DNA of 64,000 nt from Arbacia lixula (GCA_963669155.1 OZ022587.1:23627074-23691073); one strand, 5' to 3'; shown: positions 33,484 to 47,112, counted from the first letter of the stretch. Numbers and translations are program-made. The notes: generated by a model not told the origin, from the sequence alone.

Positions 33484-34105
33484 GTATGTAGGTAGTAGGA
33501 TGTAAGAGCTGTCAATGCCCCCCCCCCCCCCCACCAAAGGTGATGGGAAATAATGAAGAGCTGTTCATGCCCCCCCCCCCCAACCAAAGGAGGTGATAGG
33601 AAATAATGAAGAGCTGTTCATGCCCCCGTCCTGTCCAAGAGAGGTGGTAGGATGTAAGAGCTGTCCATCCCCACCCCACCCCCTCCCCTAGGTATGTAGG
33701 ATGATGTAAAACCTGGTCATGCCCCCCCCCCTCCACCAACGTGGGTGGAAGGAGGTACGAGCTGTCCAGTCCTTTCCCCTTCTCCCCGCCCCCCCCCCCC
33801 CAGCCCCAACCTCAAGATAGGTATAGTCAGTATCTCACATGGAGGTGGTAGAATATAATTAAGTCCTGTCCATGTCCACTCCTCCCCCCAAGGTATGTAG
33901 TTTGATGTTAAAGCTGTTAATGTCCCCCCCCCCCCACCCAAAGAATCCAATAGAATATAAGAGCTGTTCTTGCCCCCCCCCCTTAGGTATGTAGTATTGA
34001 AGCTGGTCATCCCCCTCCCCCCCCCCCCCCCCCCACTGAGGTAGGTGGATGGAGGTAAGAGCTATCCATGCCCTTCCCCCTCCCTCCACCCCCCCCCCCC
34101 CCATG
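33484..34105. repeat. Poly-C block, extended
   Basis: About nine C-runs of 8-20 bases separated by GGTAGGATGTAAGAGCTGTC-like or GGTGATAGGAAATAATGAAG segments. Longest version of the block in the window. Confidence 0.85.
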
Positions 34106-34390
34106 CCATTGCTAGGGTTACAAATGTATGGGCAAGCAAATTATGCTTTGCTTTGTGAAAATTGCTATTCACTTTCTACAGGGGATAAACACAGTAAAAC
34201 GCTCATTCATTTGGTACCCAGTAGAAACCCCTTTCACTGTGCACACACAAGGAATTCCTTTCATGGTGTACATTCTGGGCCAGCTAACTTCACTCACTCT
34301 TTACACTTCTCTATGGTGGTGAATTCCTATTGACTTTGCACACAGTATACAAGCTTAGAGGCAGGGTTTGACCTTCAAGGGATTGGATGA

Positions 34391-34948
34391 GGAGTGGTTG
34401 TCTTGGGAACCAGCCTGAGCATTATGTAAGAGTGGTGGCAGTCTGGGTTTACAGACCTCTTTAAGTTTAGAGGAGTAGTTGGGAGTTTGGAAGCACATTC
34501 CCATGAACTTTGTGTAGTCCATGAAGTAGAATCTGCATTATGAGACTACAATAATGCATATACTGTAACTACTCTGGACAAGGCATAGCCATGGAGTAAG
34601 GAATAGTCTGCACTCAGGGGATGAAAAATGTTCTTAAAATGTTAATTTATTGTCTGCGATGGTAGACTAAGTAGAAGAAAAAAAGCAATGCTACTTATAA
34701 CAGGGAACTCCCACCTCCCTGCTTAAAAGAACTATAATATGTCTGACAAGTGTACCCCTGTTAACATATATTTCTCTTACACTCACTCCTTACTCTTTTC
34801 TCTCCATCAGTCCATGCTCTATCTTTCCCTCCCTCTCATCTACCAATGAATTGATCTCTTTCTTTCCTCTTTCTCCTTCATGATTTAATCAACCAAATCT
34901 CTTTCTCTCCTCAGATCAGTATCCTTTCCTGCATCTTTCTCCTGATGT

Positions 34949-34982
<34 letters not shown>

Positions 34983-35131
34983 TAGTCAACTTTTTCACTC
35001 TCCCTCGCCCCCCCCCCCCTTTCCTTCATTTCTTTCCCCTGATCTATCAATCTAGTGTATGGGTCCAACCCATACACACGAACAAAAACATATCTGGCAC
35101 AGGTTTATTCTTATATAATTTTAGCAATATT
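34391..35131 (+). repeat. Direct repeat V, copy 2
   Basis: Matches 32,393-33,079 with few substitutions plus a ~40-bp extra segment near 34,739 (CTGACAAGTGTACCCCTG). After it the sequence continues as a standard-unit 3' part. Confidence 0.85.
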
Positions 35132-36180
35132 TATCTATAGGAAATCTTCTTCCTACCATGTTTATCCACTTCTTCCCTTCCTTCTGCACATGTACTATTA
35201 TGAGAGATTAATTTCAAAGACAAATAAATTAATTGACTCTTTGATTATTTTATTGTTGTGCATGGTCAATAAACAATAAATGAAATAACACTACATCATC
35301 TGGATCCAAGGAGGTCCATGATCACTTATTGCAATGGTCGCATTTTGTGCTTTGTCGGATGGGTTCGACTCCCATGATGTTCCAAATGTCAATTCAGAAC
35401 TTTCATTGGTGGCGACAGCATGAATAGAGACCAAAGCTTTATGTGCACAATGTTCATTGCATCATCAACACACAGTTGCATTATATTGCATAATTTATGG
35501 TAATGATATATAATTTTTAATAAAAATGGTAGTTTGTTTCATTATCATAACTTGACATTGGCTTTATCACAACTGGGTGTATACATCATTCCATTTACAC
35601 AGTATGCATGTGCGTGTCCTTCGAATCTTTCTTCATCTGATGTCTATTGTATTTTCTTTATACGCCCCTTTTTTTTCCTGCCCTATGATAATCTGTAGTG
35701 AATTTGTATATTCTTGATTTTGAGAAAAGTAATCATTTTTTATATTTCTCTCCCCCCCCCCCCCCAACAGGAATAGGGGATACATCAGACCATGATGCCA
35801 CTAAATTCTTGGCCTTACAATTGGCCTTGCAGACCTACAGAAACAGTTAAGGACCTGAGTGGTAGGAGCAATGTGCTTTTTTTTTAATGTGACTGCGTAT
35901 TTTATAAATGATCGTGTGTAAACATAGAAACAGATTGGAAATTAAATAGCTTTTAATCTAATATATAACATTTCCTTTACTCGCACCACTTTTTTTTCCC
36001 TACAATGTACAATCTATAATTCATTACAAAGCACCAAATTCTTAAAAGCCCACACAGTGACACAACTGAGCTCTTGTGGCGCGATATTGTTAATAGAGGG
36101 TGATGTGTTTGGTGGTGGTTCTATATCAGGCCCAACCTCAAGATAGGTAAAACTTCTATAGTCGGTATCTCACATGCGAG
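35132..36180 (+). repeat. Partial standard unit (3' part)
   Basis: Corresponds to about 26,225-27,240 of unit 1: ATGAGAGATTAATTTC, the T-arm module, a CCCCCAACAGGAATAGGGG acceptor-like region and AACCTCAAGATAGG. It is more diverged than the units of the second block and stops matching at TATCTCACATG (36,165-36,176). Confidence 0.8.
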
Positions 36181-36443
36181 CGATAGTAGCGGCAATGTTT
36201 CATATAGGCATGTTTACACAAAATAAGCGGTATGTGCACATGTGTGTAAGCATTGTTTAAACTTTGTGTAGCTTCGGTCAAGTTTGTGAAGTTTGATCGA
36301 ATTACCAGTCTGACAAGCGCACAATGTGTGTGACTGATGTGTACAGGTCAACAGGCCTTTCGCAAAGCCTGTACGCACCTCTACTCCCCATTGGTACTGA
36401 CGATTGTGCACTTTCAATACTTCCTTCTCCCTTTCCTTTGTAG

Positions 36444-36605
36444 AGTCCACCTGTTTCCACAGAGGACCTCGATCTCATCCAACAACTCGCCTCTTTGACA
36501 GTTCCTGGAAGCTCATCGCCTTTTGAAATGCAGCTCCTTGGACCTCGGACCCATTACCAGATAAAGCCAGCTCCTCGACAGTTGATTCTGTGGCTACTGG
36601 ATTAG
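36444..36605 (+). CDS. Candidate terminal exon, unknown product
   Basis: A strong acceptor-like site (CTTCTCCCTTTCCTTTGTAG) ends at 36,443. The frame starting at the first base after it stays open for 53 codons to a TAG at 36,603: SPPVSTEDLDLIQQLASLTV, then PGSSSPFEMQLLGPRTHYQI and KPAPRQLILWLLD. Composition is coding-like and not repeat-derived, and it lies just outside the repeated unit. No domain is recognised. No poly(A) signal is obvious nearby, and the matching upstream exon was not found. It may be a real 3' exon, an exon remnant, or chance. Confidence 0.3.
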   Translation, partial: SPPVSTEDLDLIQQLASLTVPGSSSPFEMQLLGPRTHYQIKPAPRQLILWLLD

Positions 36606-37077
36606 AATCCCTGGTTAGAAACAAAAAGATATTGGAACAACAATTGCATATCTTGCTATTTGTTGAGTTCTACAAAAAACTGCTTAGATTCTAAGATGAA
36701 GTTAACAACAGTCTTTAAATAACTGATGGAGCTACCTTGTGGACATGAATGTAATATTTAAGGATATGTCATTAATCACAAGTAAATAGTCTCAACTTAT
36801 GCTGTTGCCACCAATGAATGTTCTCATTTGATATTTGGAACATCATGGGAATCGAACCCATCCAACAAAGCACAAAATGTGACCATTGCAATACATGATT
36901 AAGACCAAACATGATACCTTCCTTGTGTAGGAGAGTGAATTTTGAGAATTCTCCCTTTTAAGTCTGTGGAATGCAGGTCAGGGAGTCAGGTCGGTACATG
37001 GAATGTTTATGGAAAGTGAACCTCATCACGTAGCATTGATGCTAGGAAAAATATAGTTCCTGGTTAAGATGTTGTCA
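36606..37077. other. Spacer including the inverted T-arm module
   Basis: 36,776-36,925 is the reverse complement of the module at 26,395-26,545; its B-box reads GGTTCGATTCC on the minus strand and the ATGGG/CCCAT stem is kept. Nothing else is recognised. Confidence 0.6.
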
Positions 37078-37212
37078 TAAGTGTGTCTCTAAATATCAAA
37101 CAAAACAAAAAAAAAACAAAACAAAACAAAACAAAACATAAGTGTGTCTCTAAATATCAAACAAAACAAAACAAAACAAAACAAAACAAAACAAAACAAA
37201 ACAAAAAAAAGG
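37078..37212. repeat. (AAAAC)n microsatellite, duplicated
   Basis: ATAAGTGTGTCTCTAAATAT followed by CAAAACAAAAC runs occurs twice, at 37,078 and 37,138, a small tandem duplication of microsatellite plus left flank. Confidence 0.9.
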
Positions 37213-39760
37213 AGGATGAATATTTGCACTCAGAGTGGGTGATTGGGTCATCCTCTGGGGCAAGAATCTTAAGAGAGTACGTGCAAGATACGCAATTTGG
37301 CATTGCTGGGTGAAAGACACTGAGAGTGTAGTACAAGCAATCGTTCGAGGAGCTGGATGGTTGGGCAGGCTTAGGAGGTATGTTTTACCACTCTATGTAT
37401 TGCACAGTTAAAACATTACATTGTACTAATTTAGTGTTGAAGATAAGGGTAGATATATGGAGAGAAATGAGCTTTGCAAGTTAAAGCTTTGCAAGTGCGT
37501 ACACGTGCAGCTTCATGCATGCCTTGTATACACAGTCATAGCACTATTGTTTTAGGCAGGATCGCATCGTGTATGCGTATCGTGTGTACAGAATTGCGTG
37601 TAGAATACACAGAGCATGGGGGTACAGGCTGTGGTGGGTGTGCATTTTATACTATGCCCAAAGTTTGTATTACATGTACGTCCAAGCTATACTCGAATCC
37701 TAGTTTAGTAGTGAATATAATGTGGATGGGAAGGTGACCATGAATGATTCTCATTAAATTGTTCACAGTACAGTATTGTATTAATAATTATGTGATTATA
37801 GAGGTTGTTACTCAATTGGGGCAGTTCAATTGGGATGCCATGTGTAGTGCTCATTCGGGTGCACAGGGTAGGAATTGTTTACACAGTGATGTTGGGGGAG
37901 CATACGTGTGTGTCTGGCATAGGCGGAGTGCAGCTTTAAACCTGGGGTAGTCTATGCTCTCAGACCATCCATCTTGTAGTTATTAATAGGATGATATAAC
38001 TATTGTACGTTAAGAGGGATTCTGAATCTCAGATCTCATGGTATAGAAGTTGATCCTATAGTATAATAATGTGTTGTCAGGTATTCTTAACTAAAGTTAA
38101 GGAATTGGACCTAGGGTTTCGTTACTTATTAGGCATTGTTATTTTGATTTAAAAAAAAGGTTTCTATCAAGGGAGACTGCGGTTTGCCGGTGTTGCCAAG
38201 CTGTGGGTGACACGGAGTCAGAACTCTGAGCAGTGGAGGTATGTTAACATTTCATGTGAAATGTATTCAGGAAGAGTGGTTGGGGAGATCGAATGTAATG
38301 CTGACCATAGTGTAATGTTATAAAGTTGTATAATGTCAGTTTATTTTGTGATTAACAACTGATTGATATTGTAGTCTTATTATAATCTTATACATGATTC
38401 AGATGAGCAATTTTGATGTGTTGAGATACGGGAATGCTTATAAGGACACAATTAGATTATAATGTTGACCCAACGTTGAGGATGTTATTAGTATCATGAA
38501 TTGAGGGCAGATGGGTATTGTACAATCGCAGTATATCCCATATAGTTCGCATGTTGCATTTGTTTCGTTGTAGACATCAGGAACTTACGTGCGATAATTG
38601 AGTAGGCATGTGTTAATACTTATATCATTTTGTTGTGAGTTCGATAAGGGAGCAGAAATATCATAACAGAGAAAAGCATGTTTGTTGTGCCCTGATATTA
38701 AGAGTACTACATATATACTTCTGGAAGTGATGTAGATAAAGGAGAAGACTCAGAAAGATTATTCCAACTACTGATAAGGAGCAGGTATAATACTCAATGT
38801 GAGTGTGAACTATGGCCACTGGTAAAGTTACATTAGCACTTCAATTATGATAATGTTGTACATTATTATATGTTGTTTGTTAAAGATGACAAATGCTCAT
38901 GTAGGCCCTGGAAAGCATTAGAGTATTTCTGTCTGATTATTGTGAATGATTAATATGCATAAACGTGCATGGATGGGTCGATGGTGGTTCAGTTCGGACC
39001 GTTGATGTTTATTGTTAAACAAGGGGAATTATTTAAGTACTTTACAATCAGTAGGATTTATTGTATTATATTTAGGTTCCAGCTGGAGGGGTAGCGTACT
39101 GGTCTGGGCGTATAACCAGTGTGAGGAGGACCTCAGTTGGGTGAGTTGTGAGTCAGGATGGCCAAACGGATTCAACTGTTTATGTCTTATTATTGTTATT
39201 GCTATTTATGGCCTTCATAAGAAAAATTTGTTCTTACGGTCGAGTGATGTTCTGAATAATGTTTAAAGGGTTAAGGTGATTGATTAAAAATGCAAATAGT
39301 AGGTAATAATAAGGATGAGTTAATGTTTTGTAGTTGTATGTACTTAACCTCATGATTCATGACTTCAATAATTACAGATCATGTGATTGTATAGAATTAT
39401 GTTGACAAATAGGAAGTTGTTTCGGGTCACTCATTTACAGGATCAAAATGTTTAATGAGAGCTTTTCTAGTCTGGAGAAAGAGGCTGTGATGTGATGCCA
39501 AGTGATTGTTAAGGTTTGAATTTAGAAGATTAATATTCTCAGGCTTCATATTAATCTGGTTGGGTTTAGTTGAGTTAAGTATGACATGTTGCGCTTTTCA
39601 AAGTTAGAAAGGATGTCTAAGATTTGTATCATGATCATGTGTTGATTATGCTCTCTTCTTGTTGTCTTTTTCTGCTCTGGCAGAGGTTTTTTTTTTTTGT
39701 GCATACTTAGGTCGCAAGTGCCACCAATAAAACAACCCACCCCTTCAAATTCGAGTGTCA
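37213..39760. other. G-over-C skewed stretch, no gene recognised
   Basis: The plus strand has visibly more G than C and more T than A over about 2.5 kb. Donor-like GGAGGTATGT occurs at about 37,374 and 38,234, each after a less AT-rich segment of 80-160 bp. Frames at 37,474-37,950 and 39,012-39,266 have no recognisable domain. A non-coding transcript on the plus strand is one explanation; none is proven. Confidence 0.3.
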
Positions 39761-40436
39761 GCGTCTTCTATCTGTCGTGCCTCATCCTGACAACCCCCCC
39801 CCCCCCCCCTCTAGACTACGACACTTGTATACAGATGCAATCAAAATAATGAACGTGCATACAAATGAGATTCCTTTTTTATTGGTCATGTACAATAAAC
39901 ATGCAGTCATCTTAAGAATAATTATCAGTGTATGTATCCTGAATCATTTCAACATAATAATAAATTTGCAATGAGGGGGAGAGAAAAGCAGAACAGCATT
40001 AGCAAGGGTTTGATTGATGGATATGGAAAAAGATTGAGTGAGGTACGAAAGATTGATTTATAAATAAAAAGAAAGAGAGAGAAAATGAGGGAAGGAAAGA
40101 GTTTGAGAAGAATTTGATAGATCAGGAAAAATGAAAGAGTGAGGGTAAAATATTGCTTGCTTGATTGATTGATTGATTGATTGATAGATACACAAGAAAA
40201 AAACAAAGAGAAAGCAAAAAAGGGAATGAAGTAAAAGAGGTTGATTGATTGATTGATATATCAGAAGGAAAGAGTGAGGGTGATAGATTGGTTGACTGAT
40301 AGATAGAAGAAAGAGAAAGATAGAAACGGAAGGACAGAAAGAAAATAGATTTATGCACACTATTAAGTTTGTGCGCGTAGACAGAAATGCTATTGAAACT
40401 GTGTAGGCTAAAAGATAAGGTGCAGATTGGTGAATT
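39761..40436. repeat. Inverted ATCA/GATT microsatellite region
   Basis: GATTGATTGATTGATT at about 40,157-40,188 and 40,238-40,256, with AGAAGGAAAGAGTGAGGG between. Read on the minus strand this resembles the TCTCCTGATGTATCAATCAA part of the macrosatellite units, so an old relative may lie here inverted. A run of C sits at about 39,797-39,811. Confidence 0.6.
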
Positions 40437-41268
40437 ACTGCTACATAGTAGTACTCAGATCAGCATGCATACTGCATTGCAACACGGCTAGCTGCATGTG
40501 ATCATGTACATGTGTGCAGGTTCATACCTTTTGCACTAGCTACGTAATACATGTAATGTACACATGTTCATACTTCTTGCACTATGCAATATATGTAATA
40601 CATGTACACATGTTAATAATACTTCTAGCACTAGCTATAATACATGTAATTCTACCAGTTCGAGTTCAGCTCCGGTCTCAAGTACTAGCAATAGTACTCA
40701 GATCAGCATATCGCACTACAACATAGCTAGCACTGAATGTAGGCAGGTACATGTACGCGTGTTCATACTTCTTGCACTAGCTAGCAAGGATAGATAAACG
40801 GTCAATCAGTCAAATCAGATACCGTAATTACATGCTGGGCTGACACGTATACTAACAGAGTTAAGATTAATAGATTAGAAAAAAGACAGAATTTTATTCA
40901 CAGGTAGTTATACATGTGACAATTTTAAATCATTTGACAACTAACAGAAAATGACATTTCCAAATTGAACAATGGCGCAAGTGCCTACGGACTTTAACCC
41001 ACACTTGATAATTGTGTGGCCAGTCTCGGCGGCCAGTATATCATGGGGATGTCTGTAGTTCTAACAAGCCGACAATTGTAAACAAAGTTACCAACATAAA
41101 CACATACAATTTCTGTATCAAAATCCTAGCTTGTAGTGTACACCATTTGTTATTGTAACCTGTCTTACATCATAATTGTATGGCTTTTGAAACCTTCTGG
41201 ATCTGGATGTTGTACAGTGCAGGACCTTTAGGTATAATGCACCGGATAAGGAGAGGGCGCGGATGAGT
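40437..41268. repeat. TACATGTA-rich irregular repeats
   Basis: From 40,437 to about 40,790, TTCATACTTCTTGCACTAGC and TACATGTAAT segments alternate about every 50-70 bp. These are the same building blocks as in the 830-bp superunits further right. 40,800-41,268 is unremarkable. Confidence 0.6.
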
Positions 41269-41391
41269 TTAGTCGAAACATAGGTGGCTTTCTTCAATCT
41301 TGGCTTTAACCACCTCTGGTGATGTACTCTTCACAACTTCGTTTGGGAGTTGATTCCAGGCCAGTGTCGTATTCACAAAAAAATGAGTTTC
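41269..41391 (-). pseudogene. CR1/Jockey-like reverse transcriptase C-terminal remnant
   Basis: Read on the minus strand, the frame ending in TAA (41,269-41,271) gives FFVNTTLAWNQLPNEVVKST followed by SPEVVKAKIEESHLCFD. This fits the SFF-x-RT-x-x-x-WN-x-LP-x-E-V-V end block shared by CR1, L2 and Jockey-type non-LTR elements, followed by a short helical tail. Only about 40 codons survive, with a stop directly upstream, so this is a relic. Confidence 0.7.
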
Positions 41392-41484
41392 TTAATTGCC
41401 TTTAAGAGCGAACATGAACAAAAAAGAACTCTTCATCTACATATTTGGGCTTTTACATTTCCCTGGATTTGGATTGGATTGTTG

Positions 41485-44400
41485 AATTACTAGTAGTACT
41501 CAGATCAGCATATATTGCATTGCAACATGGCTAGCTGCATGTGCACTGCCACTAGCTATGTAAACAATACATGATGTATGCAGGTTCATACTTCTTGCCC
41601 TAGCTACGTAATACCTGTTATTCTACATATGCTACGTAATACCTATAATTCTACATGCTACGTAATACGTGTAATTCTACATGCTGCGTAATACATGTAA
41701 TTCTACATGCTGCGTAATACATGTAATTCTACATGCTACGTAATACATGTACGCATGTTGATACCTCTTTCACTAGCTACGTAAACCGTTTACGCAAGTT
41801 CATACTTCTGTCACTGTCTACGTACATGCATGCAGGTACACATGTTCATATACTTCATGCACTACCTACGTTGTACAGACTACGTAATAGGCCTACATGT
41901 ATGCATGTTAATACTTCTTGCATCAGCTACGTAATAAGTATGTAATTCTACATGCTACGTTCTACGCATGTTCATACTAGCTATGTAATACATGTAATTC
42001 TACATGCTATTTAATACATGTAATACATTATCCCTGGGACTGCTCACTGCGTGAACGGGCTGGTCTCAGCATAAAGTAGACCGAAAAATCATTCTCTATA
42101 GGAAGTTGGATCTGCTGAGATTGCATGCCATCTATGTCCAAAAATGTCATTTTGATTAAACTCGAATGAGACGGTTATTCCTGTCTAAGACTAAGTATAA
42201 AGTAGCACTAGCTACATGTACGTAAAAACTAATAGGAGAAGAATGCTGCGTAATACATGTAATTCTACATGCTGCGTAATACATGTAATTCTACATGCTG
42301 CGTAATACATGTAATTCTACATGCTACGTAATACGTGTAATTCTACATGCTACGTAATACGTGTAATTCTACATGCTGCGTAATACATGTAATTCTACAT
42401 GCTGCGTAATACATGTAATTCTACATGCTGCGTAATACATGTAATTCTACATGCTACGTAATACGTGTAATTCTACATGCTACGTAATATGTGTAATTCT
42501 ACATGCTGCGTAATACATGTAATTCTACATGCTGCGTAATACATGTAATTCTACATGCTACGTAATACATGTACGCATGTTGATACCTCTTTCACTAGCT
42601 ACGTAAACCGTTTACGCAAGTTCATACTTCTGACTTCTGTCACTGTCTACGTACATGCATGCAGGTACACATGTTCATATACTTCATGCACTACCTACGT
42701 TGTACAGACTACGTAATAGGCCTACATGTATGCATGTTAATACTTCTTGCATCAGCTACGTAATAAGTATGTAATTCTACATGCTACGTTCTACGCATGT
42801 TCATACTAGCTATGTAATACATGTAATTCTACATGCTATTTAATACATGTAATACATTATCCCTGGGACTGCTCACTGCGTGAACGGGCTGGTCTCAGCA
42901 TAAAGTAGACCGAAAAATCATTCTCTATAGGACGTTGGATCCGCTGAGATTGCATGCCATCTATATGTCCAAAAATGTCATTTTGATTAAACTCGAATGA
43001 GACGGTTATTCCTGTCTAAGACTAAGTATAAAGTAGCACTAGCTACATGTACGTAAAAACTAATAGGAGAAGAATGCTGCGTAATACATGTAATTCTACA
43101 TGCTGCGTAATACATGTAATTCTACATGCTGCGTAATACATGTAATTCTACATGCTACGTAATACGTGTAATTCTACATGCTACGTAATACGTGTAATTC
43201 TACATGCTGCGTAATACATGTAATTCTACATGCTGCGTAATACATGTAATTCTACATGCTGCGTAATACATGTAATTCTACATGCTACGTAATACGTGTA
43301 ATTCTACATGCTACGTAATATGTGTAATTCTACATGCTGCGTAATACATGTAATTCTACATGCTGCGTAATACATGTAATTCTACATGCTACGTAATACA
43401 TGTACGCATGTTGATACCTCTTTCACTAGCTACGTAAACCGTTTACGCAAGTTCATACTTCTGACTTCTGTCACTGTCTACGTACATGCATGCAGGTACA
43501 CATGTTCATATACTTCATGCACTACCTACGTTGTACAGACTACGTAATAGGCCTACATGTATGCATGTTAATACTTCTTGCATCAGCTACGTAATAAGTA
43601 TGTAATTCTACATGCTACGTTCTACGCATGTTCATACTAGCTATGTAATACATGTAATTCTACATGCTATTTAATACATGTAATACATTATCCCTGGGAC
43701 TGCTCACTGCGTGAACGGGCTGGTCTCAGCATAAAGTAGACCGAAAAATCATTCTCTATAGGACGTTGGATCCGCTGAGATTGCATGCCATCTATATGTC
43801 CAAAAATGTCATTTTGATTAAACTCGAATGAGACGGTTATTCCTGTCTAAGACTAAGTATAAAGTAGCACTAGCTACATGTACGTAAAAACTAATAGGAG
43901 AAGAATGCTGCGTAATACATGTAATTCTACATGCTGCGTAATACATGTAATTCTACATGCTGCGTAATACATGTAATTCTACATGCTACGTAATACGTGT
44001 AATTCTACATGCTACGTAATACGTGTAATTCTACATGCTGCGTAATACATGTAATTCTACATGCTGCGTAATACATGTAATTCTACATGCTGCGTAATAC
44101 ATGTAATTCTACATGCTACGTAATACGTGTAATTCTACATGCTACGTAATATGTGTAATTCTACATGCTGCGTAATACATGTAATTCTACATGCTGCGTA
44201 ATACATGTAATTCTACATGCTACGTAATACATGTACGCATGTTGATACCTCTTTCACTAGCTACGTAAACCGTTTACGCAAGTTCATACTTCTGACTTCT
44301 GTCACTGTCTACGTACATGCATGCAGGTACACATGTTCATATACTTCATGCACTACCTACGTTGTACAGACTACGTAATAGGCCTACATGTATGCATGTT

Positions 44401-44735
44401 AATACTTCTTGCATCAGCTACGTAATAAGTATGTAATTCTACATGCTACGTTCTACGCATGTTCATACTAGCTATGTAATACATGTAATTCTACATGCTA
44501 TTTAATACATGTAATACATTATCCCTGGGACTGCTCACTGCGTGAACGGGCTGGTCTCAGCATAAAGTAGACCGAAAAATCATTCTCTATAGGAAGTTGG
44601 ATCCGCTGAGATTGCATGCCATCTATGTCCAAAAATGTCATTTTGATTAAACTCGAATGAGACGGTTATTCCTGTCTAAGACTAAGTATAAAGTAGCACT
44701 AGCTACATGTACGTAAAAACTAATAGGAGAAGAAC
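41485..44735 (+). repeat. Higher-order repeat: ~830-bp superunits with 26-bp arrays
   Basis: CCCTGGGACTGCTCACTGCG recurs at 42,032, 42,861, 43,692 and 44,523 (periods 829-831). Each superunit has about 12 tandem 26-bp units (CTGCGTAATACATGTAATTC and TACATG; variants CTACGTAATACGTG) followed by about 500 bp without the 26-bp period. Arrays lie at about 41,600-41,750 (partial), 42,245-42,565, 43,076-43,400 and 43,909-44,235. Order of 26-bp variants is the same in the three full superunits, so whole superunits were copied. Confidence 0.95.
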
Positions 44736-47112
44736 TTTTTTTGGACTTCTCTGATCTGCCTTGCCCTTGATCTCGATCCACTTTTTGCTTCCGGATCACA
44801 ACACTACACAATTCCAGGTCATAATTGTACAGCGCAAAGGCTATTTGCCAATGAAAATACAAAAAGAAGAATTTAAGGGGAGTTCTAAACTATGATGAGT
44901 CATGGACAATGGCATACCCAACAACAATGAACTGATTTTGAGCTTATTTTGTTATTTTTGACTTCGTAGACATCTCCTAGCTCATGTGTCTGAAATTTTG
45001 TTTCCTATATTGTACATTCCTAATCCTATCGATCTTATACATGGCATTTCAATGCTCACAATAGAGGAGCTCACAAAAGAAAAGGGGGGCATTGAATTCT
45101 ACAAGTCATTTCTAATAATGAACAATGACAACAACAACACAGTCACAGACCCATGTACTCACCCTTCTCCTCGTCACCACGCAATAACAATGTACCGTAG
45201 GCAGGCCAGGGGGAGTATAAAGAATACCTTGATTTAAGCTTTCAAATCAGCTTTCCTTTTTATGAAACCATGTCTTCCTAATTTCTCCTGGTAACATTCC
45301 ACTATTCCTACATCGTATATATTTCCAACTATCAAGGAAATTGATAATTTTATCGTAAAACAACTGCAAACGGCGCGCCGATCCACTCGCCCGCACCCTC
45401 AGCCTCGCACGTCTTCAGTTCAGGCCGAGTCCAACTCAGTCCAAGCAATGCAAAGTGAAGTAGCTATTTAATTAAGCCAACGCAAAGCTAAGGCTACTAC
45501 AAGATGCTATTTCTAATACGAGGGTTGGATGGATGACAGTAAATGTGATTGTTGTTCATCTTACCTCTTATTTGATATTTCGTACATTGGGGTACAGCTA
45601 GAACTGAAATGTAACGTCACAAGATCTAAGGCAGCTTGCTTTGTACGTTGTCATGGAGATAATTGGAGACCGAGAAGCAGACGACACTGAGCAAGGAGCA
45701 AATGCTTACAATCTCTGAAGCCTGGTGAATTATTTGATGAGCGACGAGAAATATGACTAACTGAAATTGTAAATCAATATCACTGATGAGTCAAGTTGAT
45801 CTGCAGGTCATGTGCACAGTTTATTTGAAAATGAAAAAGGATTATCTATTTGCCGTTTGACCGTTTTTTTGGAAAACCGCATTACTTGGGCGCATGAATC
45901 GCCCTATTTGTTATTATTTGAAGCGCCATCTATGTTGAAAATATGCCAATGCCGAGCTCAGGATGAAAAATGGATTTGTTTTGTCGCATTTTAAGAACAA
46001 AATTCATAAATTTATGTCAATCCAATGCCAGAAAAGTGATAATTGATTATGACTCGATTGGAGTGGGGGTTATTTAGCTCCTGGTGAAGATCCAACCTAG
46101 AGTTAACATAAATTTTCCTACACCTACTGTTTGTGTACAAACATATGTAAATTCGGTCAGTAAGAGGTATAAATTAGTCATTTTTGACTACTAATATTTA
46201 ATATTTCTAATGAACAAATGAGACCCAAAAGCATGAGAACATGTTAGAATATACTTACATGTTACAATTAAAAAAGTCCGGTCATCCAGCCATGATTATT
46301 ATGGAAAATATGAAAGGTGAAAATATGGCCCAAATTGTGATTTTGGCCATTTTGGCCTTTTTCGACTATAAACATTGGTTATGGAAATTAGCAATAACTA
46401 ATTGACTACTTTATTATATCTTTTAATTTTTACAGGACATCTTACTGATGAAATGCTTAACATAATGCAATTTTTCCCGAAATTTTTAGTGCCCTAGTTT
46501 TACTTTTAGGTTTTATGCGAGAAAAAAGTAGATAAGTGGTAATTGCATATTATAGGTTTACTCCATTTTTTGGAGAAATTGATTTTCTTAACCCTGGAGG
46601 TGTTAATTAAGCTCTAAAACCAATAAAAGCTGGTGATTAGCCGCCGCAATCGATATCTAATCAAATCCTCAACTTAAGAAGTGATTTAGAAGTGCCTGAA
46701 CCAGCAAAGGTACCCATGGGTCACTTTTTTTCATAAATGGTCATTTTTACACTCTTTACCATGAATTAATGAAAAATACCGTCCGATTTTTAGAAAGAGC
46801 ATGACAATTGCTCGTACTTGCAAAAAAAAAATATTAAAATTTGACCTTTCAAAAAATATATAATCAACTTGGTTGTGAAAATTTCCTGGGTTTACTTCAT
46901 GTACCCCAAATCGGCCATTTGGGTACCCCAAATGCGTTGTAGGGGTTAAGAAATTCGCCAAAAAAAGGAAATACATAAGATCGGCCAAATATACACATAT
47001 TGATATAGACCAACTATCTGGTAATCCATCTGAAAAGAAAGAATTCTAAAATCAGTTAAAGTATCTGAACAGAAGGCATTTGAAAAAAATTTGTCAAATC
47101 CCACAACCCTAA
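44736..47112. other. Non-repetitive spacer, no supported gene
   Basis: Unique-looking sequence. 44,986-45,237 is open (MLTIEELTKEKGGIEFYKSF within it), and a GC-rich island (GGCGCGCCGATCCACTCGCC) starts at about 45,373, but I see no splice or poly(A) context to support a gene. Toward the right end, GTACCCCAAATCGGCC (46,900) foreshadows the GGTACC minisatellite. Confidence 0.4.

Noticed and set aside
42245-44235. CRISPR-like look of the 26-bp arrays
   Set aside because: Units are directly contiguous with no unique spacers, and the DNA is eukaryotic.
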